Of a stretch of 64,000 nucleotides of DNA, positions 8,845-16,978 are shown in pieces; position 1 is the first letter of the stretch; each line of letters begins with the position of its first letter. The notes under the pieces were generated by a model, which saw only the letters and a list, made by a program, of their open reading frames with translations, searched no databases and was not told where the DNA came from. The DNA is from Pseudomonas aegrilactucae. GTDB taxonomy: Bacteria; Pseudomonadota; Gammaproteobacteria; Pseudomonadales; Pseudomonadaceae. The position numbers were made by a program, and so were the translations under genes. The stretch is from positions 34,686 to 98,685 of the forward strand of contig NZ_JAHTBI010000016.1 in NCBI RefSeq assembly GCF_019168305.1, written 5' to 3'.

Positions 8845-9870
8845 ATGGAAAGTGCACACCTCAAGCCCGCCGTTGCGGCGGCCAGCACCCTGGAAATACG
8901 ATTGCCCTGGGTTGTCTCCAGTGCCTGGCAGACGGTACTGAAGCAGACGCCCCTGGACTTCGAAGCCAACAAGGACATCTACTTCCAGCTCAAAGAGCAA
9001 GCGCAGGACGTGTTGGGTAACGTACTGACCCAGCAGGTGCGTGACTTCGTGCTGGACCCGCAACTGACCTCGATGGTCATCCGCAACTGTCCGCGCGACG
9101 CCGACACACCGCCCACGCCATACTCCGGCGTACTCAGCCCGCAGAGCACGCCGATTGCCTGCCTGGTCAGCCTGTCGCTGCAGAGCCTGCTGGGCATCCA
9201 CCCGGTGGTGTACGAAGGCGAGAACGGTGGGCGCCTGTTCCGCCACGTGATCCCGGCGCGTACGTCCTCCAGCCAGAAAAGCTCACACGGTTCGCGCCTG
9301 CGGTTTTCCTACCATGTGGACAACCCTGACCTGCCGCTGTCGTCCGAGCGCGTCGACAACCTGTCGTGCTGCCCGGAGTACCTGTCGTTCGTGGGAATGC
9401 GCTGCGACCCGCGTATCAATACCACCCTGGTCAACCTGGATGACGTGGTCCAGGCCTTGCCGGCCGCCACCGTACGTGAACTGAGCCTGCCCCAGTTCGA
9501 GGTGCGCCGCCCCGACTCCTTCGCCAGCAATCGCCGCAGTACCCCGGGCTTGCCGGTGCTGGTGCGTGGCCTGGCCAACGAGTGGCTGTGCCGCTTCGAC
9601 AGCGAAAACACCCACGGCATGAACGCCGGTGCCGAATGCGCGTTGAACACGCTGCGGGCGCTGCTGGAGTCGCGCCGCTTCGACGAGCCGCACCTGCTGC
9701 TGCCGGGCGACTTCATGATCTTCAAGAACCAGCGCGTGCTGCATGCGCGCGACGGTTTCGAACCGCACAACGATGGCGCCGATCGCTGGCTGATTCGCCT
9801 GTTCGCGGTCAACGACCTCAACCGTGTGCACTACGCACGCGCCGACCATCTGTACGAAGTTCGTTCGTAA
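8845..9870 (+). CDS. Fe(II)/2-oxoglutarate-dependent oxygenase, clavaminate-synthase/TauD superfamily
   Basis: A 341-residue protein with the facial triad His157-x-Asp159 (SYHVDN) and distal His300 (LHARDGF), and candidate 2-oxoglutarate-binding arginines Arg314 and Arg318. A 14-residue gap from the distal His to Arg is the spacing I recall for AsnO, VioC and clavaminate synthase, which hydroxylate amino acids or derivatives; TauD has a shorter gap. Unlike those enzymes, the acidic ligand here is Asp rather than Glu. The ATG at 8845 is preferred (GGAAG 10 bases upstream); the frame stays open upstream across the operators, which cannot be coding. It heads an operon with an exporter and a dehydrogenase. 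A free amino acid substrate is an inference. Confidence 0.85.
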   Translation: MESAHLKPAVAAASTLEIRLPWVVSSAWQTVLKQTPLDFEANKDIYFQLKEQAQDVLGNVLTQQVRDFVLDPQLTSMVIRNCPRDADTPPTPYSGVLSPQSTPIACLVSLSLQSLLGIHPVVYEGENGGRLFRHVIPARTSSSQKSSHGSRLRFSYHVDNPDLPLSSERVDNLSCCPEYLSFVGMRCDPRINTTLVNLDDVVQALPAATVRELSLPQFEVRRPDSFASNRRSTPGLPVLVRGLANEWLCRFDSENTHGMNAGAECALNTLRALLESRRFDEPHLLLPGDFMIFKNQRVLHARDGFEPHNDGADRWLIRLFAVNDLNRVHYARADHLYEVRS

Positions 9871-9901
9871 CGATTTCTCTGGTTCAACCTCGGGTAACAC
9901 T

Positions 9902-10687
9902 ATGGAACTGCTGGGCGCGTATTGGGCTGAACATTGGGTATTGGCGATCCTGCTGCTGGGGGCGATTGCCTTCATTGCAGGTTTCGTCGACAGCATCGCA
10001 GGTGGCGGTGGCCTGTTTCTGGTGCCGGGCTTCCTGCTGGTGGGCTTGCCACCGCAGGTCGCCCTGGGCCAGGAAAAACTGGTCAGTACCCTGGGTACCC
10101 TGGCGGCCATCCGCAATTTCCTGGCCAACAGCAAGATGGTCTGGAAGGTCGCGCTGGTGGGCGTGCCGTTTTCACTGATCGGTGCCTACCTCGGCGCGCA
10201 CCTGATCGTCTCGATTCCGCAGGAGACCGTCGGCAAGATCATTCTGGCGTTGATACCGGTGGGCATCCTGATTTTTCTGACGCCCAAGGACCGCCCCGTG
10301 CAAGAGCACGAACTGTCCAGCCGCATGCTGTTCACCGTGGTGCCCCTGACCTGCCTGCTCATCGGTTTCTACGACGGGTTCTTTGGCCCGGGCACCGGCA
10401 GCATGTTCATCATCGCCTTTCACTACCTGCTGAAGATGGATCTGGTGTCCAGTTCGGCCAACTCCAAGACCTTCAACTTTGCCTCCAATATCGGTGCGCT
10501 GGTGGCCTTCGTCATCGCGGGCAAGGTGGCCTATCTGCTGGCGCTGCCGCTGGTGGCCTGCAACATCCTGGGCAATCACATGGGCAGCGCCCTGGCCATT
10601 CGCAAGGGCAGCGAAGTGGTGCGCAAGGTGCTGGTGCTGTCGATGCTGTGTCTGTTCGCCAGCCTTGGCGTGAAATACCTGGCTTGA
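9902..10687 (+). CDS. TSUP (TauE/SafE) family membrane exporter
   Basis: A 261-residue inner-membrane protein with about eight hydrophobic helices and the family pattern GFVDSIAGGGGLFLVPGFLLVG near the N terminus, echoed by GFYDGFFGPGTGSMF in the second half. Family members export small anions such as sulfite, sulfoacetate or other organosulfur compounds. It starts 31 bases after the oxygenase gene and is followed 20 bases later by the SDR gene, so it is the middle of a three-gene operon. The substrate cannot be read from sequence; the pairing with a MocR regulator recalls taurine gene sets, but no taurine enzyme is present. Confidence 0.87.
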   Translation: MELLGAYWAEHWVLAILLLGAIAFIAGFVDSIAGGGGLFLVPGFLLVGLPPQVALGQEKLVSTLGTLAAIRNFLANSKMVWKVALVGVPFSLIGAYLGAHLIVSIPQETVGKIILALIPVGILIFLTPKDRPVQEHELSSRMLFTVVPLTCLLIGFYDGFFGPGTGSMFIIAFHYLLKMDLVSSSANSKTFNFASNIGALVAFVIAGKVAYLLALPLVACNILGNHMGSALAIRKGSEVVRKVLVLSMLCLFASLGVKYLA

Positions 10688-10707
10688 TCCTATTCAGTGG
10701 AGACTCT

Positions 10708-11460
10708 ATGAAAACAGCATTTGTGACCGGCGCTTCCGCAGGTTTTGGTCGTGCTATCTGCCGCACCCTGATCGCGGCGGGCTATCGCGTGATCGGTGGC
10801 GCACGGCGCCTGGACAAACTCGTCGAGCTCGAGCGCGAACTGGGCCCTGAGTTCATTGCGCTGGCACTGGATGTCACGGACATGGCCTCGCTCGATGCGG
10901 CGGTGGGGCAGATTCGCGAGGCCGCGCTGAACATCGACGTGCTGGTCAACAACGCCGGGCTGGCGCTGGGCATCGATCGGGCGCCGGCCTGCAGTACGCA
11001 GAACTGGCAGCGCATGATCGACACCAACATCACCGGGCTGGCCATGGTCACCCACCGCATATTGCCGGGCATGGTCGCGGCCAACAGTGGCCTGATCATC
11101 AACATCGGCTCGATCGCCGGCACCTATCCCTATCCGGGCGGCAACGTGTACGGCGCCAGCAAGGCATTCGTCAAACAGTTCAGCCTGAACCTGCGGGCGG
11201 ACCTTGCCGGCACCCGCGTACGCGTCAGCAACATCGAGCCGGGCCTGTGTTCGGGCACCGAGTTCTCGCTGGTGCGTCTGGACGGTGACACGCAGGCGGT
11301 GGCGTCGCTGTACAAGGATGTCGAAGCCATCCTGCCTGAGGATGTGGCCAATACCGTGGCCTGGATCGCGCAATTGCCCGAGCATGTGAACATCAACTCG
11401 ATCGAGATCATGCCGGTTGCGCAAAGCAGTGCCGGCCTGAGTATTGCGCGCAATCTGTGA
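10708..11460 (+). CDS. Short-chain dehydrogenase, YdfG-like (3-hydroxy acid / serine-type)
   Basis: A 250-residue classical SDR with the nucleotide motif TGASAGFG, NNAG at 81-84, and the catalytic residues Ser135, Tyr148 and Lys152 (GGNVYGASK). The segments NNAGLALG, MIDTNITGL, LPGMV, GGNVYGASKAFVKQFSLNLR and the ending HVNINSIEIMPV..S.AGL closely track E. coli YdfG, which oxidises L-allo-threonine, serine and 3-hydroxy acids with NADP+. A GTGGAG ribosome site precedes the ATG. As the last gene of the operon it may oxidise the hydroxylated product of the oxygenase; this is inferred from gene order. Confidence 0.88.
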   Translation: MKTAFVTGASAGFGRAICRTLIAAGYRVIGGARRLDKLVELERELGPEFIALALDVTDMASLDAAVGQIREAALNIDVLVNNAGLALGIDRAPACSTQNWQRMIDTNITGLAMVTHRILPGMVAANSGLIINIGSIAGTYPYPGGNVYGASKAFVKQFSLNLRADLAGTRVRVSNIEPGLCSGTEFSLVRLDGDTQAVASLYKDVEAILPEDVANTVAWIAQLPEHVNINSIEIMPVAQSSAGLSIARNL

Positions 11461-11472
11461 GGGCCTGGCGGG

Positions 11473-12465
11473 TTACTGCGCCGCCTCGCCGCACAGGTCC
11501 AGGGCGAACCAATGCTCGGCAGTGGCGGCGTCAAGGCCGGCGCCGAGCAAGGCGAACAGCTTGCCCAGCGCCGCCTCGCGGGTCATGCCGCCGGCGCTGA
11601 CCAGCCCGGCATCACGCAAGCGACTGCCGGCGGCGTAGGTGTCGAACACCACGCTGCCCTGCGGGCACTGACTGATCGCCACCAGCACGACGCCACGTTC
11701 GCGGGCGTGCTCCAGCACATGCAGCAGCGCCTCGTCGTCGGAGGGCCCGGTGCCACTGCCGTAGCACTCCAGCACCAGGCCTTGCACCCCGCTGTCCAGT
11801 ATCCCGCGCAGATGGGCGGCCTGCAGGCCGGGGAACACCGGCATCACGGCCAGGTTCACAAGCTGGCGTGGCTGGCAGTAACTCAGCGCGGCAGGCAGCG
11901 TTTCGGCGTGGGCGGCCTCGCGCTGGCGTGGCTGTGCGGCAAACGCATCGAAGGCTTCGCTGCGCAGCTTGCTGGTGCGCGCGCCATGCAGCAGTTGGCC
12001 GTTGAAATACACCTGCACTCCGGCTGCAATGCCGTCATCGAACATGCGCAAGGCGCCTCCCAGGTTGGCCCAGGCATCGCTGCCTGGCAGCCCGGCTGGC
12101 AGCATCGAGCCGGTCAGCAATACCGGTACCTCCAGGCCCAGCAACAGGAATGACAGCGCTGCGGCGCTGTAGGCCAGGGTATCGGTACCGTGCAGCAGCA
12201 GGATGGCGTCGTGTCCGTCGCGCTCTACCGCCTCGACGATGGCGTCACGCATGGCCAGCCAGTTGGCCTGCTGCATGTTGGCGCTGTCCAGCAGCGGCGA
12301 CAGTTCGCGCAGGTGCCACTGCACCTTGGGGGCATCGGCCTGTTGCGCCAGCCAGTCGCGCATGCGTGCTTCGAAGCCGCCGGCCGGCGCCAGGCCTTGA
12401 GGGGTTTGCAGCATGCCGATGGTGCCGCCGGTATAGAGCACGAGGAGGTTCTTGACTGCGTGCAT
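11473..12465 (-). CDS. ansA: L-asparaginase, type I-like
   Basis: A 330-residue asparaginase that hydrolyses asparagine to aspartate and ammonia. The two threonine-containing signatures are present: YTGGTIGM near residues 11-18 and LLHGTDTLAYSA near 90-100. The first catalytic Thr and the Thr-Asp-Lys set are expected there. No signal peptide is seen, so it is cytoplasmic, unlike the periplasmic type II enzymes. It converges with the SDR gene (12-base gap) and sits downstream of the alanine symporter with a terminator between them, so it probably has its own promoter in the short gap. Confidence 0.9.
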   Translation of the reverse strand: MHAVKNLLVLYTGGTIGMLQTPQGLAPAGGFEARMRDWLAQQADAPKVQWHLRELSPLLDSANMQQANWLAMRDAIVEAVERDGHDAILLLHGTDTLAYSAAALSFLLLGLEVPVLLTGSMLPAGLPGSDAWANLGGALRMFDDGIAAGVQVYFNGQLLHGARTSKLRSEAFDAFAAQPRQREAAHAETLPAALSYCQPRQLVNLAVMPVFPGLQAAHLRGILDSGVQGLVLECYGSGTGPSDDEALLHVLEHARERGVVLVAISQCPQGSVVFDTYAAGSRLRDAGLVSAGGMTREAALGKLFALLGAGLDAATAEHWFALDLCGEAAQ

Positions 12466-12506
12466 GGTGAGCCTTCCGGGCAGGTAAAAAGAAGAGTGTA
12501 CTGGAA

Positions 12507-12537
12507 ATGAAAAAGCCGCCCGCAGAAGGGGCGGCTT
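12507..12537 (-). terminator. Terminator of the alanine symporter gene
   Basis: Read on the minus strand, AAGCCGCC and GGGCGGCTT form a stem followed by a T run. It lies directly beyond the symporter stop at 12550. Confidence 0.8.
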
Positions 12538-12549
12538 GTGGCTGGCGAC

Positions 12550-13992
12550 TCAGCGTTGCGCTTGAGCTTGGCCTACCGTCACGGTGCTGGCGCTGTCGGC
12601 TTTGTTGCCTGCAGGCCAGGCGTTGGTGTCCAGGTCCAGGTCGGCGAACTTGGCCGAGTCGAACACCGGTTGCTGGATACCGGCCTTGCGCTGCTCGTCA
12701 TAGTCGCGCATGACCCGCAGGCCGATCTTGAACAGCATGGCCAGGGCGATCAGGTTGACGAAGGCCAGGCACGTCATGGTGATGTCGGCGAAGGCGAACA
12801 CGGTCGACAGGTTCTGCACCGAGCCCCACACGATCAGCGCCAGCACCAGAGCGCGGTAACCCATCAGCACGGCGCGGTTACGGGTCAGGAACTGCAGGCT
12901 GGTTTCGCCCAGGTAGTAGTTGTAGAGGATGCAGGTGAACACGAACAGCGACAGCGCGACGCTGACGAACAGGCGGCCCCAGTCACCGACCACGGCGGCG
13001 AGTGAGTTCTGGGTCAGGACGATGCCGTCACCTTCGAAGCCCGGGGTGTAGAAGCCCGACAGCAGAATCAGCAGCGCGGTGCAGGTGCAGATCACGAAGG
13101 TGTCGAGGAACACGCTGAACGCCTGTACCACGCCCTGCGCGCCAGGGTGCTTCACGGCCGCCACGGCGGCCACGTTTGGTGCACTGCCCAGGCCTGCTTC
13201 GTTGGCGAACACGCCGCGCTTCACGCCCATGACGATGGCGCTGCCGAGCAGGCCGCCGAAGGCCGGGTCGAGGCCGAAGGCGCTCTTGAAGATGGTTTCC
13301 AGCATGGCCGGCACGTGGTCGATCTGGCTGCCGATCACGTACAGGGTCACGCCGATGTAGGCCAGGGTCTTGACCGGAACCAGCAGGTCGGAAACCGACG
13401 CGATGCGTTTGATGCCGCCCAGGAACACAATGGCCAGCAGCACCGCCAGTGCCAGGCCGGTGTGCTCCGGTGCGAAACCGAAGGCGTTCTGCAGCGAGTG
13501 GGTCACGGTGTACGACTGCAGGCCGTTGAAGGCGAAACCGTAGGTCACCAGCAGCAGCACCGAGAACACCACGGCCATCTTGCGCAGCTTCAGGCCGTGC
13601 AGGATGTAATAGGCCGGGCCGCCACGGTACAGGCCGTCACCGTCGGCGCGCTTGTAGACCTGAGCCAGGGTACATTCGAAGAAGCTGCTGGACATGCCGA
13701 CCAGCGCGGTCACCCACATCCAGAACACCGCACCCGGGCCACCCAGGGTCACGGCAATGCCGACGCCAGCGATGTTGCCGGCGCCCACGCGCCCTGCCAG
13801 GCTGAGCATCAGCGCCTGGAACGAACTCAGTTGGCCAGCCTGGCCGCGCAACGATTCCTTGAACACACCGAACATGTGGCCGAAATGGCGAAATTGGACA
13901 AAGCGGGAGCGGATAGTGAAATAGCTACCCAGTCCGACGATAAGCACGATAAGGAGTTTCCCCGAGAGGAAATCGTTGAGCACTTCGAGCAT
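12550..13992 (-). CDS. Sodium:alanine/glycine symporter (AGCS family)
   Basis: A 480-residue inner-membrane carrier that imports alanine or glycine with Na+. It has about ten to eleven hydrophobic helices and AGCS hallmarks such as GRVGAGNIAGVGIAV, GGPGAVFWMWVTALVGM and KRGVFANEAGLGSAPNVAA. The start is the ATG at 13992 (MLEVLNDFLSGK), because GAGG lies 7 bases upstream; the frame upstream is arginine-rich and non-conserved. A terminator follows. The divergent XRE regulator gene at 14167 may control it. Confidence 0.92.
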   Translation of the reverse strand: MLEVLNDFLSGKLLIVLIVGLGSYFTIRSRFVQFRHFGHMFGVFKESLRGQAGQLSSFQALMLSLAGRVGAGNIAGVGIAVTLGGPGAVFWMWVTALVGMSSSFFECTLAQVYKRADGDGLYRGGPAYYILHGLKLRKMAVVFSVLLLVTYGFAFNGLQSYTVTHSLQNAFGFAPEHTGLALAVLLAIVFLGGIKRIASVSDLLVPVKTLAYIGVTLYVIGSQIDHVPAMLETIFKSAFGLDPAFGGLLGSAIVMGVKRGVFANEAGLGSAPNVAAVAAVKHPGAQGVVQAFSVFLDTFVICTCTALLILLSGFYTPGFEGDGIVLTQNSLAAVVGDWGRLFVSVALSLFVFTCILYNYYLGETSLQFLTRNRAVLMGYRALVLALIVWGSVQNLSTVFAFADITMTCLAFVNLIALAMLFKIGLRVMRDYDEQRKAGIQQPVFDSAKFADLDLDTNAWPAGNKADSASTVTVGQAQAQR

Positions 13993-14113
13993 GGCGTGAC
14001 CTCGATTCTTGTTCTTGGTTTGAAAGACGTTTGGCCGGCGTCGACGCGCCGTGTCCATGGGGCGAATGGTTGGCCATGACAAACAACGTTACAATTTCGC
14101 GGGTTGCTCTCAG

Positions 14114-14153
14114 TTGATGCGAGTTGATGCTAAAATTGCGTCTATCGCATCAA
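14114..14153. promoter_or_regulatory. Inverted repeat TTGATGCGA...TCGCATCAA, putative operator
   Basis: TTGATGCGA at 14114-14122 and TCGCATCAA at 14145-14153 are a perfect 9-bp inverted repeat, with another TTGATGC at 14124-14130. A TAAAAT -10-like hexamer (14131-14136) lies between the arms. The site is 14 bases upstream of the XRE gene, as expected for autoregulation. Confidence 0.55.
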
Positions 14154-14166
14154 TCGGTACCTGGTC

Positions 14167-14985
14167 ATGAGTGAACACCTGGGCATCAATCTCAAGCTGG
14201 CGTGCAGCCATTACCGCTCTATTTCGGAGGTTTGCCGGCAGCTCTCGATCAACCGGGCGCAGTTCAACAAGTACCTGAGTGGCCAGAGCCAGCCGACGGC
14301 CTACAACCTCAAGCGCATCGGCGACTTCTTCGGTGTGGAGGATTACGAGTTGGGCTTGCCGCCGGAGCAGTTCGCGCGGCTGATCGGTGCGCGCAGTTCG
14401 GCGCTTTCCAGCCCTGCCCAGGCCGACCCGTTGCTGGAGCTGCTGCGCCCGTTGCGCGAGCATGCCGGCAATCTTTCGCGCTATTGCGGCTACTACTTCG
14501 AATACTCCAACTGCATGTCGGTGCCTGGTGCGATCCTGTTGTCGCTGGTGCACCTGCGCGAGGAGCGCGGCAGTTTCCTGTTCGAGCGCCAGGAGCGCCA
14601 GGAGCGTTCCAGCAGCACCGACGTGCAGGCCGAGGACTGGGTGCGTTGCCGTTACCTGGGGGCGGCGTTCCAGTTGCAGGACCGACTGTTCCTGATGGAC
14701 TACGAGTCGCTGACCGTCAACGAGATGAGCCAGACCATCCTGATCCCCAGCTTCAAAAGCCGCATCACCCGGCTCAACGGGCTCAAGACCGGCGTGTCCA
14801 GCGGGGACCGGCGTACTCCGGCCTGTACCCGGGTGGTGTGGGAATACCTGGGCACTGAGATCAACCGCATCAATGCGTTCCGTCAGGTCAAGTTGTACCG
14901 TCCGGACGATCCGCGCATCGACGACGATGTACGCGAACGTCTCAATGTCGGGCCAATCCGCAATGGCCTGTTCGAGATCGAGTGA
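14167..14985 (+). CDS. XRE-family transcriptional regulator
   Basis: A 272-residue protein. Residues ~8-65 form a lambda-repressor-like helix-turn-helix (ISEVCRQLSINRAQFNKYLSGQSQPTAYNLKRIGDFFGV). The remaining ~200 residues are a larger domain, with no recognised ligand motif, containing LLELLRPLREHAGNLSRYCGYYFEYS and a basic ending. The architecture (short HTH plus large unknown C-terminal domain) recurs in pseudomonad amino acid-related regulators. It is divergent from the alanine symporter, and the inverted repeat in its promoter suggests autoregulation. The target is not established. Confidence 0.83.
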   Translation: MSEHLGINLKLACSHYRSISEVCRQLSINRAQFNKYLSGQSQPTAYNLKRIGDFFGVEDYELGLPPEQFARLIGARSSALSSPAQADPLLELLRPLREHAGNLSRYCGYYFEYSNCMSVPGAILLSLVHLREERGSFLFERQERQERSSSTDVQAEDWVRCRYLGAAFQLQDRLFLMDYESLTVNEMSQTILIPSFKSRITRLNGLKTGVSSGDRRTPACTRVVWEYLGTEINRINAFRQVKLYRPDDPRIDDDVRERLNVGPIRNGLFEIE

Positions 14986-14997
14986 GGCGCTGCCTCC

Positions 14998-15840
14998 TCA
15001 CGCCTGGATAAAGGTCGCCACCTGCCGTGCCAGCGCATCCGCCAGCACGGGCTGTGCGCGCAGGTGCGCGGCGATGCCATGGTCGCAGTCCTCCAGGCGT
15101 ACGAGCTCCAGCTGGCCCGGGCGCAGCGCAGCGCGCAGACCGTCGACGACCTCTTCAGGGATCGGGCTGTAGCGCTGCCCCCCGTCGATGTCCACATACC
15201 CTGCCGAGGTGCCGGCCGGGCGCCCGAAGTCGGCGGCCTGCAGGCCGTCGTATTGCCCCAGCAACAACAGCACACGGCCCTGGAACCGGCGCAGGAACGC
15301 GAAGCTGTCACTGTCCATGAACCCGTGGGGCGCGCTGATCGCGCGGGTGAAGTCCGGGCCGAACGGCGCGGGGTACGCACTGTCGGCATACACCGCCGGG
15401 CAGATCAGGATCAGCCGTTGCACCTGGCGGGCATGCTGGGCGGCGACCTTGAGCGCCAGCGCGCCCCCCAGGCTATGGCCGATCACCGTGGTGCAGCGGT
15501 GCTCCACATGCCGGAAGAACCGCAGGGCCTCGTCCAGGTTGGTGCGCAGCGACGGCACGCCGGCGCCGGGCAGGCTGGCCCTGCTATGTCCCGACAGGTT
15601 GCCGGTCAGCGAGCCGATACCCAGCGCCTGCAGGCGATACAGCAACGGGTTGAAGTGGGTAAAGTCGCTGCGCGCCCCGCTCAGCATGAACAGCGGTGGG
15701 GCGTGTTCGATGTCTGGAATCAGCAGGCGAGCTTCCTGGGTGTAGCCGTCGAACGCCTCCACCACCAGGCACTCGCGGCCCGGGCTGGGTTCGTCGAATT
15801 GCCAGCGTTCGCGTCCGTGTGCAGCCGTTCTGATCGGCAT
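14998..15840 (-). CDS. Alpha/beta-fold hydrolase
   Basis: A 280-residue alpha/beta hydrolase with the nucleophile elbow GHSLGGA, a candidate acid in LLLLGQYDGL and a C-terminal DCDHGIAAHL that supplies the histidine. No signal peptide is seen. The ATG at 15840 is preferred, because GAGG is 8 bases upstream; an in-frame start 12 codons earlier lacks a ribosome site. The fold suggests an ester, thioester or lactone substrate, but no specific reaction is indicated. It converges on the XRE regulator gene with a 12-base gap. Confidence 0.85.
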   Translation of the reverse strand: MPIRTAAHGRERWQFDEPSPGRECLVVEAFDGYTQEARLLIPDIEHAPPLFMLSGARSDFTHFNPLLYRLQALGIGSLTGNLSGHSRASLPGAGVPSLRTNLDEALRFFRHVEHRCTTVIGHSLGGALALKVAAQHARQVQRLILICPAVYADSAYPAPFGPDFTRAISAPHGFMDSDSFAFLRRFQGRVLLLLGQYDGLQAADFGRPAGTSAGYVDIDGGQRYSPIPEEVVDGLRAALRPGQLELVRLEDCDHGIAAHLRAQPVLADALARQVATFIQA

Positions 15841-16093
15841 GAAAGCGTCCTCTTGCCTGCGGATTAAGGTCGACAAGTCGAGATAGCACCTATGAAGCTG
15901 AATTTTTACAGTAGATGCAGTCAGGCATTTCTGGTTGGCGTATAGGCTATTTCTTGAACTGCGTGAAACCCCTCACACCGATTCGGCCGTGGCATTAGAC
16001 TTTGGCGGCCAACTTCCCTGCGTTGGACTTCCCTTGCCGGAAGCCGCAAAATATCGGCTTTCCTTCAATTATCTGACCGGACCTGCTGACTCT

Positions 16094-16978
16094 ATGCGAA
16101 TGCGCCTGATGCTGTTGGGTGGTGGAAATGCCCTTGGGCAAGCGCTGATTCGCTTGGGGGCCGAGGAAGATATCGGCTTTCTGGCACCGCGCCCACCGGA
16201 CCAGGGTTGGGATGCGGCGAGCCTGACCCAGTTGCTCGACGATACCCGCCCCGACGCCGTGGTCAACCTGGCCTACTACTTCGACTGGTTCCAGGCCGAG
16301 TCGGTCAGCGAGCAGCGTCTGGCCTCGCAAGAGCGTGCAGTCGAGCGTCTGGCCGAGCTGTGCCAGCATCACAATATTGTGCTCTTGCAGCCGTCCAGCT
16401 ACCGCGTGTTCGACGGGTCGCGGGCCACTGCGTACAGCGAAAAAGACGAGCCGGTACCCCTGGGGCTGCGCGGCCAGGCGTTGTGGCGCATCGAGCAGAG
16501 TGTCCGCGCCACCTGCCCGCAGCATGTGCTGCTGCGCTTTGGCTGGGTGCTCGATGACAGTGTCGACGGCGTGCTGGGGCGTTTTCTGACGCGCGCCGAA
16601 CAGCCGCAGGAACTGCTGCTGGCCGACGACCGGCGAGGTAACCCTACGCCGGTCGACGATGCCGCGCGGGTCATTCTGGCGGTGCTCAAGCAACTCGATT
16701 GTGGCGCGCCGCTGTGGGGCACCTATCATTATGCTGGCAATGAGGCCACCACGCCGCTGGCGCTGGGGCAGGCGCTTCTGAGCGAGGCGGGGCAATTGCA
16801 TGCGCTGGCGGTGCAGGCGCCGACCGCGCAGGCCCACGCCGCTCGCCCGGACGCCGCTGAAGAGCCGCAGCATGCGGTGCTGGCGTGCAAGAAAATTCTC
16901 CATACCTTCGGCATCAAGCCACGTGCCTGGCGCGCCGGCCTGCCGACCTTACTGGACCGATTCTATCGTCATGGCTGA
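16094..16978 (+). CDS. RfbD-like NAD(P)-dependent reductase of the SDR superfamily
   Basis: A 294-residue extended-SDR protein starting MRMRLMLLGGGNALGQAL, a nucleotide-binding loop of the GxxGxxG type. It contains VVNLAYYFD, PSSYRVFDG and FGWVLDD, resembling dTDP-4-dehydrorhamnose reductases (RmlD), although the usual YxxxK is not obvious (SYRVFDG appears in its place). The C-terminal region has VDDAARVILAVL. The start is set at ATG 16094; sequence upstream in frame shows no family similarity. It overlaps the next epimerase gene by 8 bases (ATGGCTGA), so the two are translationally coupled. A role in nucleotide-sugar or surface-glycan synthesis is likely but unspecified. Confidence 0.78.
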   Translation: MRMRLMLLGGGNALGQALIRLGAEEDIGFLAPRPPDQGWDAASLTQLLDDTRPDAVVNLAYYFDWFQAESVSEQRLASQERAVERLAELCQHHNIVLLQPSSYRVFDGSRATAYSEKDEPVPLGLRGQALWRIEQSVRATCPQHVLLRFGWVLDDSVDGVLGRFLTRAEQPQELLLADDRRGNPTPVDDAARVILAVLKQLDCGAPLWGTYHYAGNEATTPLALGQALLSEAGQLHALAVQAPTAQAHAARPDAAEEPQHAVLACKKILHTFGIKPRAWRAGLPTLLDRFYRHG

